Shown here: positions 35,085 to 44,771 of the stretch, in pieces
Numbering within the stretch: the stretch's first letter is position 1
How the letters are laid out: each line of letters starts with the position of its first letter
Origin: Paracoccus caeni
Lineage (GTDB): Bacteria; Pseudomonadota; Alphaproteobacteria; Rhodobacterales; Rhodobacteraceae
Reading direction: 5' to 3'
NCBI RefSeq assembly: GCF_016629665.1
Contig: NZ_JAEPRQ010000008.1
Span: forward strand, 124,001 to 188,000
Length of the DNA: 64,000 nucleotides
Program-made: the position numbers and the translations under genes
The notes under the pieces: generated by a model
Databases searched by the model: none
What the model saw: only the letters and a program-made list of their open reading frames with translations
What the model was told of the DNA's origin: nothing

Positions 35085-35830
35085 CGACGGTGATCCTCGT
35101 CTTCTTCTTCGTCATCCTGATCCGGCAGGTTGAAGAAGCTGTCCGCATCCAGATCCTGCTCGACCGGCTCTTCGTCCTTGGTCAGTGAGAAATTCTCAAG
35201 CCCGGCGATCGAGCTGGGCAGGCGCGGCTCATCGCTCATCGCCAGCGAGGTTTCGGTGCTGACCAGCTTGCGACGCTCATCGTCGGTCATCACATCGCCA
35301 TCGGCGCCGCGCTTCTTGGCGGCTTTCTGAACGGCGGCGTCAAGTTCGGACTGACGGCACAGGCCAAGCGCGACCGGATCGATCGGCTGAATGTTCTGGA
35401 TGTTCCAGTGGGTCCGTTCGCGGATCGAGTTGATCGTCGGTTTGGTGGTGCCGACCAGCTTGGCGATCTGCGAATCCGCCAGTTCTGGGTGGAACTTCAC
35501 CAGCCACAGGATCGCGGCAGGACGGTCCTGACGCTTGGACAGCGGGGTGTAACGCGGACCACGGCGCTTTTCTTCGCCATCGGCTGCGGGGTTGTGCTTC
35601 AGCTTCAGCCGATAGGACGGGCTGGCCTCGCCCTTCTTGATTTCTTCGGCGTCAAGCTGATGCGAGGCAACGGGGTCGTAACCCTTAACCCCCACCGCAA
35701 CATCGCCATCGGCAATGCCCTGCACCTCCAGCTCGTGCAGACCGCAGAAGTCGCCGATCTGCTTGAAGCTGAGCGTGGTGTTATCCACCAGCCAGACGGC
35801 AGTGGCCTTCGCCATCAATGGCTTGCTCAT
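35081..35830 (-). CDS. trcR: Cell-cycle transcriptional regulator TrcR (DUF1013)
   Basis: The 249-residue protein begins MSKPLMAKATAVWLVDNTTL and contains the DUF1013 blocks LSFKQIGDFCGLHELEVQGI and SQIAKLVGTTKPTINSIRER, the latter a helix-turn-helix-like segment. The C-terminus is very acidic (DQDDEEEDEDHRR). The family is conserved and nearly confined to alphaproteobacteria and is linked to cell-cycle transcription. The open frame extends to 35908, but the ATG at 35830 preceded by GGAGAAAG is the family start. Confidence 0.9.
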   Translation of the reverse strand: MSKPLMAKATAVWLVDNTTLSFKQIGDFCGLHELEVQGIADGDVAVGVKGYDPVASHQLDAEEIKKGEASPSYRLKLKHNPAADGEEKRRGPRYTPLSKRQDRPAAILWLVKFHPELADSQIAKLVGTTKPTINSIRERTHWNIQNIQPIDPVALGLCRQSELDAAVQKAAKKRGADGDVMTDDERRKLVSTETSLAMSDEPRLPSSIAGLENFSLTKDEEPVEQDLDADSFFNLPDQDDEEEDEDHRR

Positions 35831-36016
35831 GTCTTTCTCCTTCGCAATCTCTGTCCCGAACAGGTGGCTTCGGCCGGGAAAACGGCTTTCGGCGGGGTGC
35901 CATTCCACGTTTTCGGGGGGAATTCCCGACCGATATAGCGATTCCCACCTTCGGGGAAAAGAGGATTCGCGCGTTCACGGGATAGACGCCGCGGCGCAAG
36001 GCGGTAATCTGGCGCA

Positions 36017-36652
36017 ATGAAATGCATGATCGCCAGTCTAGCCCTTGCGCTGTCAGCCCTTCCGGCCATGGCCGACGATGTCGCGGGCGATTTCGATTAC
36101 TATGTCCTCGCGCTCAGCTGGTCGCCGTCATGGTGCAGCCAGACCGGCGACGAACGCGGGGCCGAGCAATGCGCCGTCGGGCGCAAGATCGATTTCGTCG
36201 TTCACGGCCTTTGGCCGCAATACGAACGTGGCTGGCCCGAAAACTGTCGCACGGATGAGCGCGATCCATCGCGCCGCGAAAGTCAGGCGATGGCCGATAT
36301 TATGGGTTCGGGCGGGCTGGCATGGTATCAGTGGCAGAAGCACGGGCGCTGCACGGGTCTGTCGGCGGCGGGCTATTACGGCACCATGCGCGACGCTGCC
36401 GATCTGATCGCGATCCCAGAGGTTTTCGTGGATCTTGCCCGCGACATCAGCCTGCCCCCTGCCGTCGCCGAGGAAGCCTTTATCGAGGCGAACCCGTCCT
36501 TGGGCCGTGATGGCGTGACCGTCACTTGCTGGGGCGAGGCGTTGCAGGAGGTTCGGATTTGCCTGACGCGCGATCTGGAACCTCGGGACTGTGCGCCGGA
36601 TGTTCGCCCGGACTGCACGCGGGACAGAATTCTGATGGAAAAGGTGCGCTGA
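36017..36652 (+). CDS. Ribonuclease T2-family protein with Glu-to-Gln change in CAS II
   Basis: The 211-residue secreted RNase T2 has a signal peptide (cut near residue 19, LPAMA-DD), [14 protein letters not shown] (His63) and [15 protein letters not shown] (His109). In canonical enzymes CAS II is EWxKHGxC, where the Glu helps catalysis; here that position is Gln105. Six or more cysteines suggest the usual disulfides. Periplasmic RNA degradation is the family role. The substitution may lower activity, or may be a lineage variant. Confidence 0.88.
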   Translation: MKCMIASLALALSALPAMADDVAGDFDYYVLALSWSPSWCSQTGDERGAEQCAVGRKIDFVVHGLWPQYERGWPENCRTDERDPSRRESQAMADIMGSGGLAWYQWQKHGRCTGLSAAGYYGTMRDAADLIAIPEVFVDLARDISLPPAVAEEAFIEANPSLGRDGVTVTCWGEALQEVRICLTRDLEPRDCAPDVRPDCTRDRILMEKVR

Positions 36653-36720
36653 ACGGCTGGCGGTTGACGCCTTTCTCCCCTGCCGCTATGCCCCCGGCCT
36701 TCTGGTTTTCGGAGATACGG

Positions 36721-37614
36721 ATGGCACGCAAGAAGGGTCGCGACATCAACGGCTGGCTGATCGTGGACAAGCCTACGGGCGTTACCTCGACGGCGGTCGT
36801 CGCAAAGGTTCGCTGGGCGCTTGACGCGAAAAAGGCGGGCCATGCGGGGACACTTGACCCCGACGCGACCGGCGTGCTGGCCGTGGCCCTGGGGGAAGCG
36901 ACCAAGACCGTCGCGACCATCACCGATGCGTTGAAGTGCTATGACTTCACGGTGAACTGGGGGGCGGAGACGACGACCGACGATGCCTCGGGCACGGTGT
37001 TGCGCAGCAGTGATAGCCGACCGGATGCCACGGCGATCAACGCGGCGTTGCCGAAATTCTCGGGCGAGATCATGCAGGTGCCGCCTGCCTTCTCGGCGGT
37101 GAAGGTCGATGGCGAACGGGCCTATGATCTGGCGCGCGAGGGCGAAGAGTTGGAACTGGCGGCACGCCCCTTGTGGGTTGATAGTCTGCTGCTGATCGAG
37201 GCGGGCACCGATACGGCGCGCTTCGAGATGGTGTGCGGCAAGGGTGGTTATGTCCGCTCTATCGCGCGGGATCTGGGGCGTGAACTGGGCTGTCTGGGCC
37301 ATGTTGCCCATCTGCGCCGCACCTGGTCGGGGCCTTTTGACGCCACCGATGGCGTTGCGTTCGAGAAGATCGACCGGGCAGAGCAGGAATGGCTTGACGG
37401 ATGCCTGTTGCCGCTGGAAACGGCGCTGGTCGATCTGCCCCAATTGCGGGCGACGCCGGAAGGCGCACGCCGGATTCGCAACGGCAATCCCGGTGAGGTG
37501 ACCGGGACTGCGGAATGGGGTGAACTGGTCTGGGTCGCGGATGCGGATGGTCCGGTCTGCATCGGTCGCTATCAGGGCGGCGTGGTGCAGCCCGAACGGG
37601 TGTTCAACCTTTAA
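36721..37614 (+). CDS. truB: tRNA pseudouridine(55) synthase
   Basis: The 297-residue protein starts [20 protein letters not shown] and has the TruB catalytic aspartate in [16 protein letters not shown] plus [13 protein letters not shown] and the C-terminal PUA-like part. It converts U55 of the T-psi-C loop in tRNA. An in-frame opening reaches back to 36526 over the RNase T2 gene, but the ATG at 36721 agrees with the family. Neighbouring rbfA/rpsO genes usual for truB are not present. Confidence 0.95.
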   Translation: MARKKGRDINGWLIVDKPTGVTSTAVVAKVRWALDAKKAGHAGTLDPDATGVLAVALGEATKTVATITDALKCYDFTVNWGAETTTDDASGTVLRSSDSRPDATAINAALPKFSGEIMQVPPAFSAVKVDGERAYDLAREGEELELAARPLWVDSLLLIEAGTDTARFEMVCGKGGYVRSIARDLGRELGCLGHVAHLRRTWSGPFDATDGVAFEKIDRAEQEWLDGCLLPLETALVDLPQLRATPEGARRIRNGNPGEVTGTAEWGELVWVADADGPVCIGRYQGGVVQPERVFNL

Positions 37615-37641
37615 GGCATCCTGCCTCTTGCGGGTCAGACA

Positions 37642-38460
37642 TCAGCCGGGGCGATGCGCGCCAAGATAGGGGCCGTCGCCTGCGGAATCGATCCGGGCGA
37701 TGGCGTCGGGAATGCTCTCCCAGATCACCGCCATTTTCCACGCCGTCGCATGGATCATCAGATCGGCCGAGGCGGCAAGTGCGACATGGCCCGGCCAGAA
37801 CAGAAGATCGCCGCGCTGAATATCGGCGACCTGCGGAAAGGCTTCGCGCTGCAGATCGCTGTCGCCGGGGCAGCGGATGCCGCAGGCCGTCAGCGCAGCT
37901 TGCGCCAGACCCGAACAGTCGATGCCCGCGCGGCTGTTCCCGCCCCAGAGATAGGGCGTGCCCAGAAGCGTTTCGGCAACGACTATGGGATCGTCTGCCA
38001 TCTGGTCTCCGATATGCTGGATCGGGACAAAGCCGCCCGTGGCCAGTTCGGCGAACTTGCCCTCGATCGCTGTGACCGACAGGCGCGCGCCAATCGACAG
38101 CCCGAACGCTTCGGAGCGTTTGAAATCGGGCGTGCGATAGACATGCGTTGCGGGTGCCGTGACGTGATGGGTAACGGCGGGCAGATGATGGGACAGCGCC
38201 GCCTCGGGCAGCCAGCCGCAATAGCCGTCAAGCGCGGCCTGCACGAAGGCCCAGCCGTCGCGGCTGTCGATCATCGTCAGGTCGGCCCCGAAATTCACCT
38301 GCCGGTCGCGGCGACCGTCGGGGGCAGTCATCAGATCGGCCAGCGGAGCCGACAGCCGGACGGGACTGCCTTCTGTAAATTGCGGCCGGTCGAGGATGCC
38401 GCGCAGGCTTTCATGGGCGACCCGGTCGGTCGCGGGTGTCAGACGACGATCCAGCTTCAT
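37642..38460 (-). CDS. NlpC/P60-family peptidase with N-terminal SH3-like domains
   Basis: About 272 residues. The C-terminal NlpC/P60 domain (from about 165) has the catalytic cysteine in NSRAGIDCSGLAQAALTACG and the histidine in LFWPGHVALAAS. The N-terminal half contains bacterial SH3-type segments (DSRDGWAFVQAALDGYCGWL). This layout matches dipeptidyl-peptidase VI-like enzymes that trim peptidoglycan peptides. The start overlaps the leucyl aminopeptidase stop (ATGA), suggesting joint use in peptide recycling. No signal peptide is evident. Confidence 0.88.
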   Translation of the reverse strand: MKLDRRLTPATDRVAHESLRGILDRPQFTEGSPVRLSAPLADLMTAPDGRRDRQVNFGADLTMIDSRDGWAFVQAALDGYCGWLPEAALSHHLPAVTHHVTAPATHVYRTPDFKRSEAFGLSIGARLSVTAIEGKFAELATGGFVPIQHIGDQMADDPIVVAETLLGTPYLWGGNSRAGIDCSGLAQAALTACGIRCPGDSDLQREAFPQVADIQRGDLLFWPGHVALAASADLMIHATAWKMAVIWESIPDAIARIDSAGDGPYLGAHRPG

Positions 38461-39821
38461 CCGGCCAACTCCGGCAGAGCCGCCAGAATCGCGCGCGCGC
38501 CCTGACCGACGCCGCCTTTGGGGCGTCCGGGTGCAGCGACGGGCTGCCAGCCATAGATGTCCAGATGCAGATAGCGGCCTGCGCCTTCGGCAAAGCGACG
38601 CAGGAACAGTGCGGCGGTGATCGATCCCGCCATGCCGCCCGATGGCGCGTTGTCCAGATCGGCGATGGCAGGCTCGATCAGCGGCTCGTAGGGTTCCCAG
38701 AACGGCATCTGCCACAACGGGTCGCGCACCGTCTTTGCAGCCTTGGCCAAGGCATGCGCCACGGCATCGTCGTCACAATAGAAGGGCGGCACGTCCGGCC
38801 CAAGCGCCACCCGCGCCGCGCCGGTCAGCGTCGCCAGCGAGATCAGCAGATCGGGCTTTTCCTCTGTCGCCAGCGTCAGTGCGTCGGCAAGGACCAGACG
38901 ACCTTCGGCATCGGTATTGTTCACCTCGACCGTCAGGCCTTTGCGGCTGGTCAGAACGTCCTGCGGGCGGAAAGCATTGGCGGAGATACTGTTCTCGACC
39001 GCAGGGATCAGGACGCGCAATCGCAGCCCGTCCGCAGCGCCGGTCCCGGCCAGCATCTTCAGCAGGCCAAGCGCCGTCGCCGCGCCGCCCATGTCCTTTT
39101 TCATCAACCCCATCGAGGCAGGCGGTTTGATGTCCAGCCCCCCGGTATCGAAACAGACGCCCTTGCCGACGATGGTGACCAGCGGCCCCTGTTCCCCCAG
39201 ACGAATATCGATCAGACGCGGTTCCTGATCCGAGGCGCGACCGACCGCGTGGATCATCGGGAAATTCGCGTCAAGAAGCGCCGCCCCTGTCGTTACCTCG
39301 ATGCTTGCGCCAATCTCACTGGCCAGCGCACGTGCGGCACTCTCGAGCTGGACCGGGCCCATATCGCTGGCCGGGGTGTTGATCAGATCACGGGTCAGGA
39401 ATTCACCGGCGGCAATCGCTTCGATGTGTCGGGCATCCGCCCCATCGGGGCACACGAATTGCGCGCCCGCATAGGTCGAGCCCTTGTAGCGGGTGAAGCG
39501 ATATTGGCCCAGAAGCAGGGCCAACGCAGCCTCATCCGGGTCCAAACCCTCGGGCAAAACAGGACGCCAGATACCTTTCGGCAGGCTGGTCGCGCGGGCA
39601 AGCGTGAAACGTTCCCGCGCGGCTGTCGAACGGTCGCCAAGGCCCAGAAGCGCGCCCTTCAGCCCGCCACTGCCATCCGGCAGCAGGCAGATTTCACCCG
39701 ATTTCGCCGAAAAGCCTGCCGCTTCCGGCCATGTTCCCGCATCCTCGGGCAGCGGGTCGCCCTGCCACAGCGCCCAGAGGGGTGAGGCGTCGGAGGTGTC
39801 GGGGGCGAAAGTTGCGGACAT
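38457..39821 (-). CDS. Leucyl aminopeptidase, M17 family
   Basis: The 454-residue enzyme has the two-metal M17 signatures VGKGVCFDTGGLDIKPP, MKKDMGGAAT and NNTDAEGRLVLADAL. It removes N-terminal residues from cytosolic peptides; some family members also process cysteinyl-glycine. The ATG at 39821 follows AGGAG at a proper distance; the frame opening to 39848 is not needed. It forms a two-gene operon with the NlpC/P60 protein. Confidence 0.92.
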   Translation of the reverse strand: MSATFAPDTSDASPLWALWQGDPLPEDAGTWPEAAGFSAKSGEICLLPDGSGGLKGALLGLGDRSTAARERFTLARATSLPKGIWRPVLPEGLDPDEAALALLLGQYRFTRYKGSTYAGAQFVCPDGADARHIEAIAAGEFLTRDLINTPASDMGPVQLESAARALASEIGASIEVTTGAALLDANFPMIHAVGRASDQEPRLIDIRLGEQGPLVTIVGKGVCFDTGGLDIKPPASMGLMKKDMGGAATALGLLKMLAGTGAADGLRLRVLIPAVENSISANAFRPQDVLTSRKGLTVEVNNTDAEGRLVLADALTLATEEKPDLLISLATLTGAARVALGPDVPPFYCDDDAVAHALAKAAKTVRDPLWQMPFWEPYEPLIEPAIADLDNAPSGGMAGSITAALFLRRFAEGAGRYLHLDIYGWQPVAAPGRPKGGVGQGARAILAALPELAG

Positions 39822-39890
39822 CGTGCAGGCTCCTGTCTGGTGGCGCAACAGTAACGCCCGGCGAAGGCGACCTGCAAGGTGGGGATCGGG

Positions 39891-40268
39891 TCAGCGAAGC
39901 TCGCTCTTTTCCCAGATCGCGGTCAGTGAGCGGTTGCCCACCCGCATCAACCGCGCATGGATCGCAGACATCGCAATGCTATCGCGACGCTCGGCAGAGC
40001 TTCCCATATCCATCGCGACCCCGGCAAGCGACAGCAGCCCCACCTGCCATGCCAGCCGCGACAGCCGTTCGGCGTGAACCGCGGCGGCGGCCAGTTCATT
40101 TTCACGGTAGGCCGCGTCGGTTTCGGTCAGGGCGCTGGCCAGTTGCTCCAGCGCCAGACCGATCACGTTGGATGCCGCCGTTTCACCCAGTTCCCGCACG
40201 ATATCGCCCACGCGCCGCGTATCGACCTTGACCGATTCGGATAGGGCAAGTGCCCTGATATATGCCAC
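39891..40268 (-). CDS. Hypothetical protein, helical
   Basis: A GTG at 40268, preceded by GGAGAGG, opens a 125-residue frame beginning VAYIRALALSESVKVDTRRV. The product is predicted to be almost entirely helical, with RVGDIVRELGETAASNVIGL and a moderately hydrophobic SRLAWQVGLLSLAGVAMDMG near residues 78-98. I do not recognise a family. The open frame extends to an ATG at 40385, which would add 39 basic residues. It is divergent from carbonic anhydrase. Confidence 0.7.
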   Translation of the reverse strand: MAYIRALALSESVKVDTRRVGDIVRELGETAASNVIGLALEQLASALTETDAAYRENELAAAAVHAERLSRLAWQVGLLSLAGVAMDMGSSAERRDSIAMSAIHARLMRVGNRSLTAIWEKSELR

Positions 40269-40409
40269 GAGACCTCTCCGACATCTGCTGACTGCCTTTT
40301 CGGGAAACATGCGGCCAAGCTGTGAAAAAAGGCTTGAGACGCGACAAAGAAACCTCTCGAATTTTCTTGAAATACCGCCTATCAAGCCCGGAAATGCGAG
40401 AGGTCAGCC

Positions 40410-41057
40410 ATGCATAACGTCCGCCCACTTCCGCAGTATCTGGTCAGCCGGTTCCACGGCTGGAAAGCCACGAACTACGAAGACAACAGCGCCTGGTATC
40501 GTCATTTGGCCCGAAACGGGCAGCATCCGCGGGCGATGGTCATTTCGTGTTGCGACAGCCGCGTGCATGTCACCAGCATCTTCGGTGCCGATACGGGTGA
40601 GTTTTTCATCCATCGCAACATCGCGAACCTTGTCCCCGCCTATGCCCCCGATGGTCTGCAGCACGGCACCTCGGCTGCCGTGGAATATGCGGTGATGGCG
40701 CTCAAGGTCGCGCATGTGATCGTGGTCGGGCATACAAGCTGTGGCGGCGTTGCCGGTTGCCATGCGATGTGTTCGGGCCAGGCGCCAGAGTTGGAAGAGA
40801 AATCCAGCTTTATCGGGCGCTGGATGGACATCCTTCGGCCGGGATACGAGCGGATCAAGGAACTGCCATTTGAGGAACAGATCGGTGCGCTGGAACGTCA
40901 GGCCACGCTGATCTCGATCGAGAACCTGATGACCTTCCCCTTCGTGCGTGACGCGGTGGAATCCGGTCAGATGACGCTGCACGCGCTGGTCCATGACATC
41001 AGCGAGGGATCGCTGTGGCAGGCCGAGGATGGCGGTCGCAGGTGGGTCGCCGTTTAG
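40410..41057 (+). CDS. Beta-class carbonic anhydrase
   Basis: The 215-residue enzyme has the zinc ligands in MVISCCDSRV (Cys47, Asp49, Arg51 motif) and VGHTSCGGV (His108, Cys111). It hydrates CO2 to bicarbonate for biosynthetic carboxylations. Size and motifs match the Can/CynT-like bacterial beta class. A hairpin follows at 41068-41086. Confidence 0.94.
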   Translation: MHNVRPLPQYLVSRFHGWKATNYEDNSAWYRHLARNGQHPRAMVISCCDSRVHVTSIFGADTGEFFIHRNIANLVPAYAPDGLQHGTSAAVEYAVMALKVAHVIVVGHTSCGGVAGCHAMCSGQAPELEEKSSFIGRWMDILRPGYERIKELPFEEQIGALERQATLISIENLMTFPFVRDAVESGQMTLHALVHDISEGSLWQAEDGGRRWVAV

Positions 41058-41067
41058 GACAGGATCA

Positions 41068-41086
41068 GGGCCGCGATCTGCGGCCC
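41068..41086 (+). terminator. Hairpin after carbonic anhydrase
   Basis: A perfect 7-bp GC stem (gggccgc, loop gatct, gcggccc) lies 10 bp after the stop. No T-tract follows, so it may be a weak or Rho-assisted terminator. Confidence 0.5.
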
Positions 41087-41215
41087 GTTCCGTCGTGATC
41101 TGACCCGCTTTAGGGGCTATGAAAGCCCACACGCGATCGGGACCATAGTTTCCCTTTCCTCCAGTCTCCGCTTGCGCTAAACGCCCCTGACCGCTGAAAA
41201 AGGAGTCCCCCCGAA

Positions 41216-42238
41216 ATGGGTTACAAAGTCGTCGTCGCAGGCGCTACGGGTAACGTGGGCCGCGAAATGCTGAACATTCTGGCCGAGCGCCAGTTTCCGG
41301 TGGATGAAATCGCCGTCCTTGCCTCGCGTCGTTCGCAGGGCACTGAAGTCAGCTTTGGCGACAAGACTTTGAAGATTAAGGACATTGAGCAGTTCGATTT
41401 TACTGGCTGGGATATCGCGCTGTTCGCCATCGGCTCGGACGCGACCAAGAAATACGCGCCGATCGCGGCAGCGGCTGGTTGCATCGTGATCGATAACAGC
41501 TCGCTTTACCGCTATGACCCCGAAATCCCGCTGATCGTGCCCGAGGTGAACCCCGAGGCGGTCGAGGGTTACAAGAACAAGAACATCATCGCCAACCCCA
41601 ACTGCTCGACCGCGCAGATGGTGGTGGCGCTGAAGCCGCTGCATGACCGCGCCCGGATCAAGCGGGTGGTTGTCTCGACCTATCAATCAGTTAGCGGTGC
41701 AGGCAAGGATGGCATGGACGAGCTTTGGGACCAGACCAAGGGCATGTATGTGCCGGGTCAAGAGGTCGCACCGAAGAAGTTCCAGAAGCAGATCGCCTTC
41801 AACGTGATTCCGCAGATCGACGTTTTCATGGAAGACGGCACGACCAAGGAAGAATGGAAAATGGTCGCCGAGACCAAGAAAATCGTCGATCCGTCGATCA
41901 AGGTCACCGCGACCTGCGTTCGGGTTCCGGTCTTCGTCGGCCATTCGGAAGCGATCAACATCGAATTCGAGGATTTCCTTGACGAAGACGAGGCCCGCGA
42001 CATCCTGCGCGAGGCTCCGGGCATCATGGTCGTCGATAAGCGCGAACCGGGCGGCTATATCACCCCGGTCGAAAGCGCGGGCGATTATGCCACCTTCATC
42101 AGCCGGATCCGTCAGGATTCGACCATTGAAAACGGCCTGAACCTGTGGTGCGTCAGTGACAACCTGCGCAAGGGCGCGGCGCTGAACGCGGTGCAGATCG
42201 CCGAATTGCTGGGCAATCGCGTCCTGAAAAAGGGCTGA
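41216..42238 (+). CDS. asd: Aspartate-semialdehyde dehydrogenase
   Basis: The 340-residue enzyme starts MGYKVVVAGATGNVGREMLN (NADP motif) and has the catalytic cysteine in IANPNCSTAQM (Cys130) and QSVSGAGKDGMDELWDQT. It reduces aspartyl phosphate in the lysine, threonine and methionine pathway and also supplies diaminopimelate for cell wall. GGAG lies before the ATG. Confidence 0.96.
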   Translation: MGYKVVVAGATGNVGREMLNILAERQFPVDEIAVLASRRSQGTEVSFGDKTLKIKDIEQFDFTGWDIALFAIGSDATKKYAPIAAAAGCIVIDNSSLYRYDPEIPLIVPEVNPEAVEGYKNKNIIANPNCSTAQMVVALKPLHDRARIKRVVVSTYQSVSGAGKDGMDELWDQTKGMYVPGQEVAPKKFQKQIAFNVIPQIDVFMEDGTTKEEWKMVAETKKIVDPSIKVTATCVRVPVFVGHSEAINIEFEDFLDEDEARDILREAPGIMVVDKREPGGYITPVESAGDYATFISRIRQDSTIENGLNLWCVSDNLRKGAALNAVQIAELLGNRVLKKG

Positions 42239-42245
42239 TTCCCCA

Positions 42246-42845
42246 GTGTTTGACTGGATCGCAAGCTTTCTTGAGAGCGGCGGGGCCTTGGCCATCGCCG
42301 CCCTCATGTTTCTGGAAAACGTCTTCCCGCCCATCCCGTCCGAGCTGATCATGCCGCTGGCAGGCTTCAATGCCGCTCGCGGCGGTGCGCCTTTGTGGCA
42401 GGCGATACTGGCGGGCGGGCTAGGCTCACTGGCCGGGGCCTATTTCTGGTATCTCATCGGTCGCGCCTTCGGGCCGATCCGCATGCGGATGATGGTCGTG
42501 CGCTATGGCCGCTGGCTGACGCTGAACCTGTCGGATTTCGAACGGGCCGAGCAGTGGTTCAACCGCCACGGCAGCGCGATCGTGTTTTTCGGTCGCTTCA
42601 TCCCCACCGTCCGCACACTGATCTCGATCCCGGCGGGGATCGAGCGGATGCCGCAGGGCAAGTTCCTGCTGTTCACCGCGCTTGGCAGTTTCATCTGGTC
42701 GGGCGGTCTGGCCTTTGCCGGGTATCTGCTGGAAGACCGCTACGAGCAGGTCGAACACTGGATCGACCCGCTATCCACCGCTGTCGTCGTCAGCATCATC
42801 GCCATCTACGTCTATCGCGTCATTCGCTGGAAACCCGATGCCTGA
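42246..42845 (+). CDS. DedA-family membrane protein
   Basis: The 199-residue protein with about five hydrophobic segments has the DedA hallmarks LENVFPPIPSELIMPLAGF and FFGRFIPTVRTLISIPAGIE. DedA proteins are undecaprenyl-phosphate or other phospholipid flippases, needed for envelope integrity. It uses a GTG start 7 bp after asd and is probably co-transcribed. A hairpin at about 42857-42890 follows. Confidence 0.9.
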   Translation: MFDWIASFLESGGALAIAALMFLENVFPPIPSELIMPLAGFNAARGGAPLWQAILAGGLGSLAGAYFWYLIGRAFGPIRMRMMVVRYGRWLTLNLSDFERAEQWFNRHGSAIVFFGRFIPTVRTLISIPAGIERMPQGKFLLFTALGSFIWSGGLAFAGYLLEDRYEQVEHWIDPLSTAVVVSIIAIYVYRVIRWKPDA

Positions 42846-42935
42846 GGCGTGATCGCGCGCGGGCAAGTTGTGGCTTGCCTCGGGCGCGACCTGTCGGCCA
42901 TGCTGCGCCCATCATATCTTGATGGAGCCGATTGA

Positions 42936-44588
42936 ATGACCTTGCGCCCTGTATTTCCAGCGCTTTTCCTTGGTCTCGTTGCAACGCCCGCGCTGTCCGA
43001 CCGGATCGAGGCCGAACTGATCGCGGATCGCGTGACTGTCTACCCCTCTGGTGCCTCAATCTCGTGGCGGGTCGATTTGCCCGGCGGCGCGGGTGCGCAT
43101 GAGGTGATCGTGCCCGGCCTGCCGCAGGGTATGGCCGACGGTCTGCGGATCGAAGCTCAGGGTGCGGTGATTGGCACCGTTAATGCCGCAAGCGACGATC
43201 CCGCCGCCGAAGGCGCGGTCGAGGCCGCCACCGTTCAGGCCGCCCGTGCCCGCCGTGATGCCGAACATGACGCCCTGCGCGCATTGGAGGCGCAGCTTTA
43301 TGCCAAGCAGGCCGAGGCGCGTTCGTGGCAAGAGCGGGCGCAGATGGTGCGCGACCTGATGCGCGGCGATGCCCGGATCGCGGCGGCGGATCTGGCGGCG
43401 AGCGTCGAAGAGGCGGGCGGCATGATCGCGACTTATCTTGAGCGCGAGACACAGGCTAATGCCGAGGCCGCGCAATTATTGAACCGTCAGGCGCAGCTTG
43501 CCCGCAATGTGCAATTGGCCGAGGCTGACCTGAACCGGATTATTGACCGGAACGCCGCGCTGGAAACGCTGACGATGACGGTCCAGACGACCGATCAGCC
43601 CGCGCAGATCACTCTGACCGGCTTCACCTCGGACGCATGGTGGAACCCGGTCTATGACCTCGCGCTGGATCGTGCGACCGGCCAGATCACCATGGACCGG
43701 GCGCTGATGGTCCGCCAGAATAGCGGCGTCGATTGGGACGGTGTGACGCTGACGCTTTCGACGGCGCAGCCGAACGGGCAAAGCGCGCCTAGTCAGGTCA
43801 ACTCGGTCTTCCCAAGCCTTGAAGATCCGGCGCTGAAATCGGTCTCTCGCAACTATGAGGTTGCCGAGATGGCGGCGCCTGCGGGTGCAGGTATGGCCCC
43901 GGTCGCGGATGAAGCGGCCAGGGTCGTCGAGAACGCGCAGCTTGCCAGCATCGGCATGACGGTCGCCTATGATTATCCAACGCCGGTCGATGTGAAGAAT
44001 GGTGGCGATGCGCTGCGGCTGACGCTGGACCAGAAAACACTGGAATCTAACGTCTTCGCCGAGGCTGCGCCGCGCTTTGATCAGACGGCTTTCGTGGTCG
44101 CTGAAGGCCAGAACAGCTTGGGAGAGCCGATCTTGCCGGGGCGGGCTACGTTGCGGCTGGACGGGGCTTTGATCGGTCAGACCGACCTGCCGTTGATTGC
44201 GACGGGCGACGATGTGAGGGTGGGCTTTGGTCCGATCATCGGTATGACCGCCGAACTGCGCGTGCCCGAGGACAGCACCGGCGATCGCGGCTTCCTGTCG
44301 CGCAGCACGCAGCAGCAGCAGACCCATATCCTGATCGTCCGCAACCTGACCGGAGAGGAATGGCCGCTTCGGGTCGTGGATCGTGTTCCGGTTTCGCGTG
44401 ATGAGGAATTGACCATCAATTTCAATGCAGAACCCGCCCCGACAGAGACGGATCCGGATGGCCGTCGCGGTGTCCTCTATTGGGAGGCAGCGCTGCCTGC
44501 GGGTGAAACGCGTGAGATCACGGTGACCAGCGATTTGCGTTGGCCAGAGGGAAAATCGCTGGATATGTCGAGCCAGTATCTCCGGTAA
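42936..44588 (+). CDS. DUF4139 / mucoidy-inhibitor MuiA-family protein
   Basis: The 550-residue exported protein has a signal peptide (ending ATPALS-DR), the DUF4140 N-terminal beta region (ADRVTVYPSGASISWRVDLP), a central coiled coil (residues 95-200, rich in Ala, Glu, Gln and Arg) and a C-terminal DUF4139 beta domain (LTGFTSDAWWNPVYDLAL). Family function is unknown; a MuiA member was described as an inhibitor of mucoidy. It stands alone, followed by the intergenic repeat at 44607. Confidence 0.88.
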   Translation: MTLRPVFPALFLGLVATPALSDRIEAELIADRVTVYPSGASISWRVDLPGGAGAHEVIVPGLPQGMADGLRIEAQGAVIGTVNAASDDPAAEGAVEAATVQAARARRDAEHDALRALEAQLYAKQAEARSWQERAQMVRDLMRGDARIAAADLAASVEEAGGMIATYLERETQANAEAAQLLNRQAQLARNVQLAEADLNRIIDRNAALETLTMTVQTTDQPAQITLTGFTSDAWWNPVYDLALDRATGQITMDRALMVRQNSGVDWDGVTLTLSTAQPNGQSAPSQVNSVFPSLEDPALKSVSRNYEVAEMAAPAGAGMAPVADEAARVVENAQLASIGMTVAYDYPTPVDVKNGGDALRLTLDQKTLESNVFAEAAPRFDQTAFVVAEGQNSLGEPILPGRATLRLDGALIGQTDLPLIATGDDVRVGFGPIIGMTAELRVPEDSTGDRGFLSRSTQQQQTHILIVRNLTGEEWPLRVVDRVPVSRDEELTINFNAEPAPTETDPDGRRGVLYWEAALPAGETREITVTSDLRWPEGKSLDMSSQYLR

Positions 44589-44606
44589 AGCCGCGCCGTT
44601 TCAGCC

Positions 44607-44753
44607 GCGCAACAGGGTGCGGGCGTTGCAATCGGTATTTGGGCAACGGAGAAGCGGTGGGCGTTGGTGCAGGCAGCAAATGCTGGGGATATGGCTGCAC
44701 AACCTGTGCACCAAAGAAGCACAGGTTGTGCACAGCGCGTACACCGCTTGCGC
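44607..44753 (+). repeat. Dispersed intergenic repeat, copy A
   Basis: This 147-bp segment matches 52845-52992. The first 46 bases (beginning gcgcaaca, with gggcgttgcaatcggtattt) and the last 35 (gcacaggttgtgcacag, gtacaccgcttgcgc) are nearly identical, while the middle diverges. Within copy A, tgcacaacctgtgc at 44696-44709 pairs perfectly with 44719-44732 around a 9-base loop. It lies directly downstream of a plus-strand gene, before a convergent gene. Confidence 0.8.
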
Positions 44754-44771
44754 ACGGTGGTGTTGCCTAGA

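Noticed and set aside
38436..39785. 449-codon open frame antisense to leucyl aminopeptidase
   Set aside because: Shadow of a well-supported M17 peptidase; no protein-like motifs.
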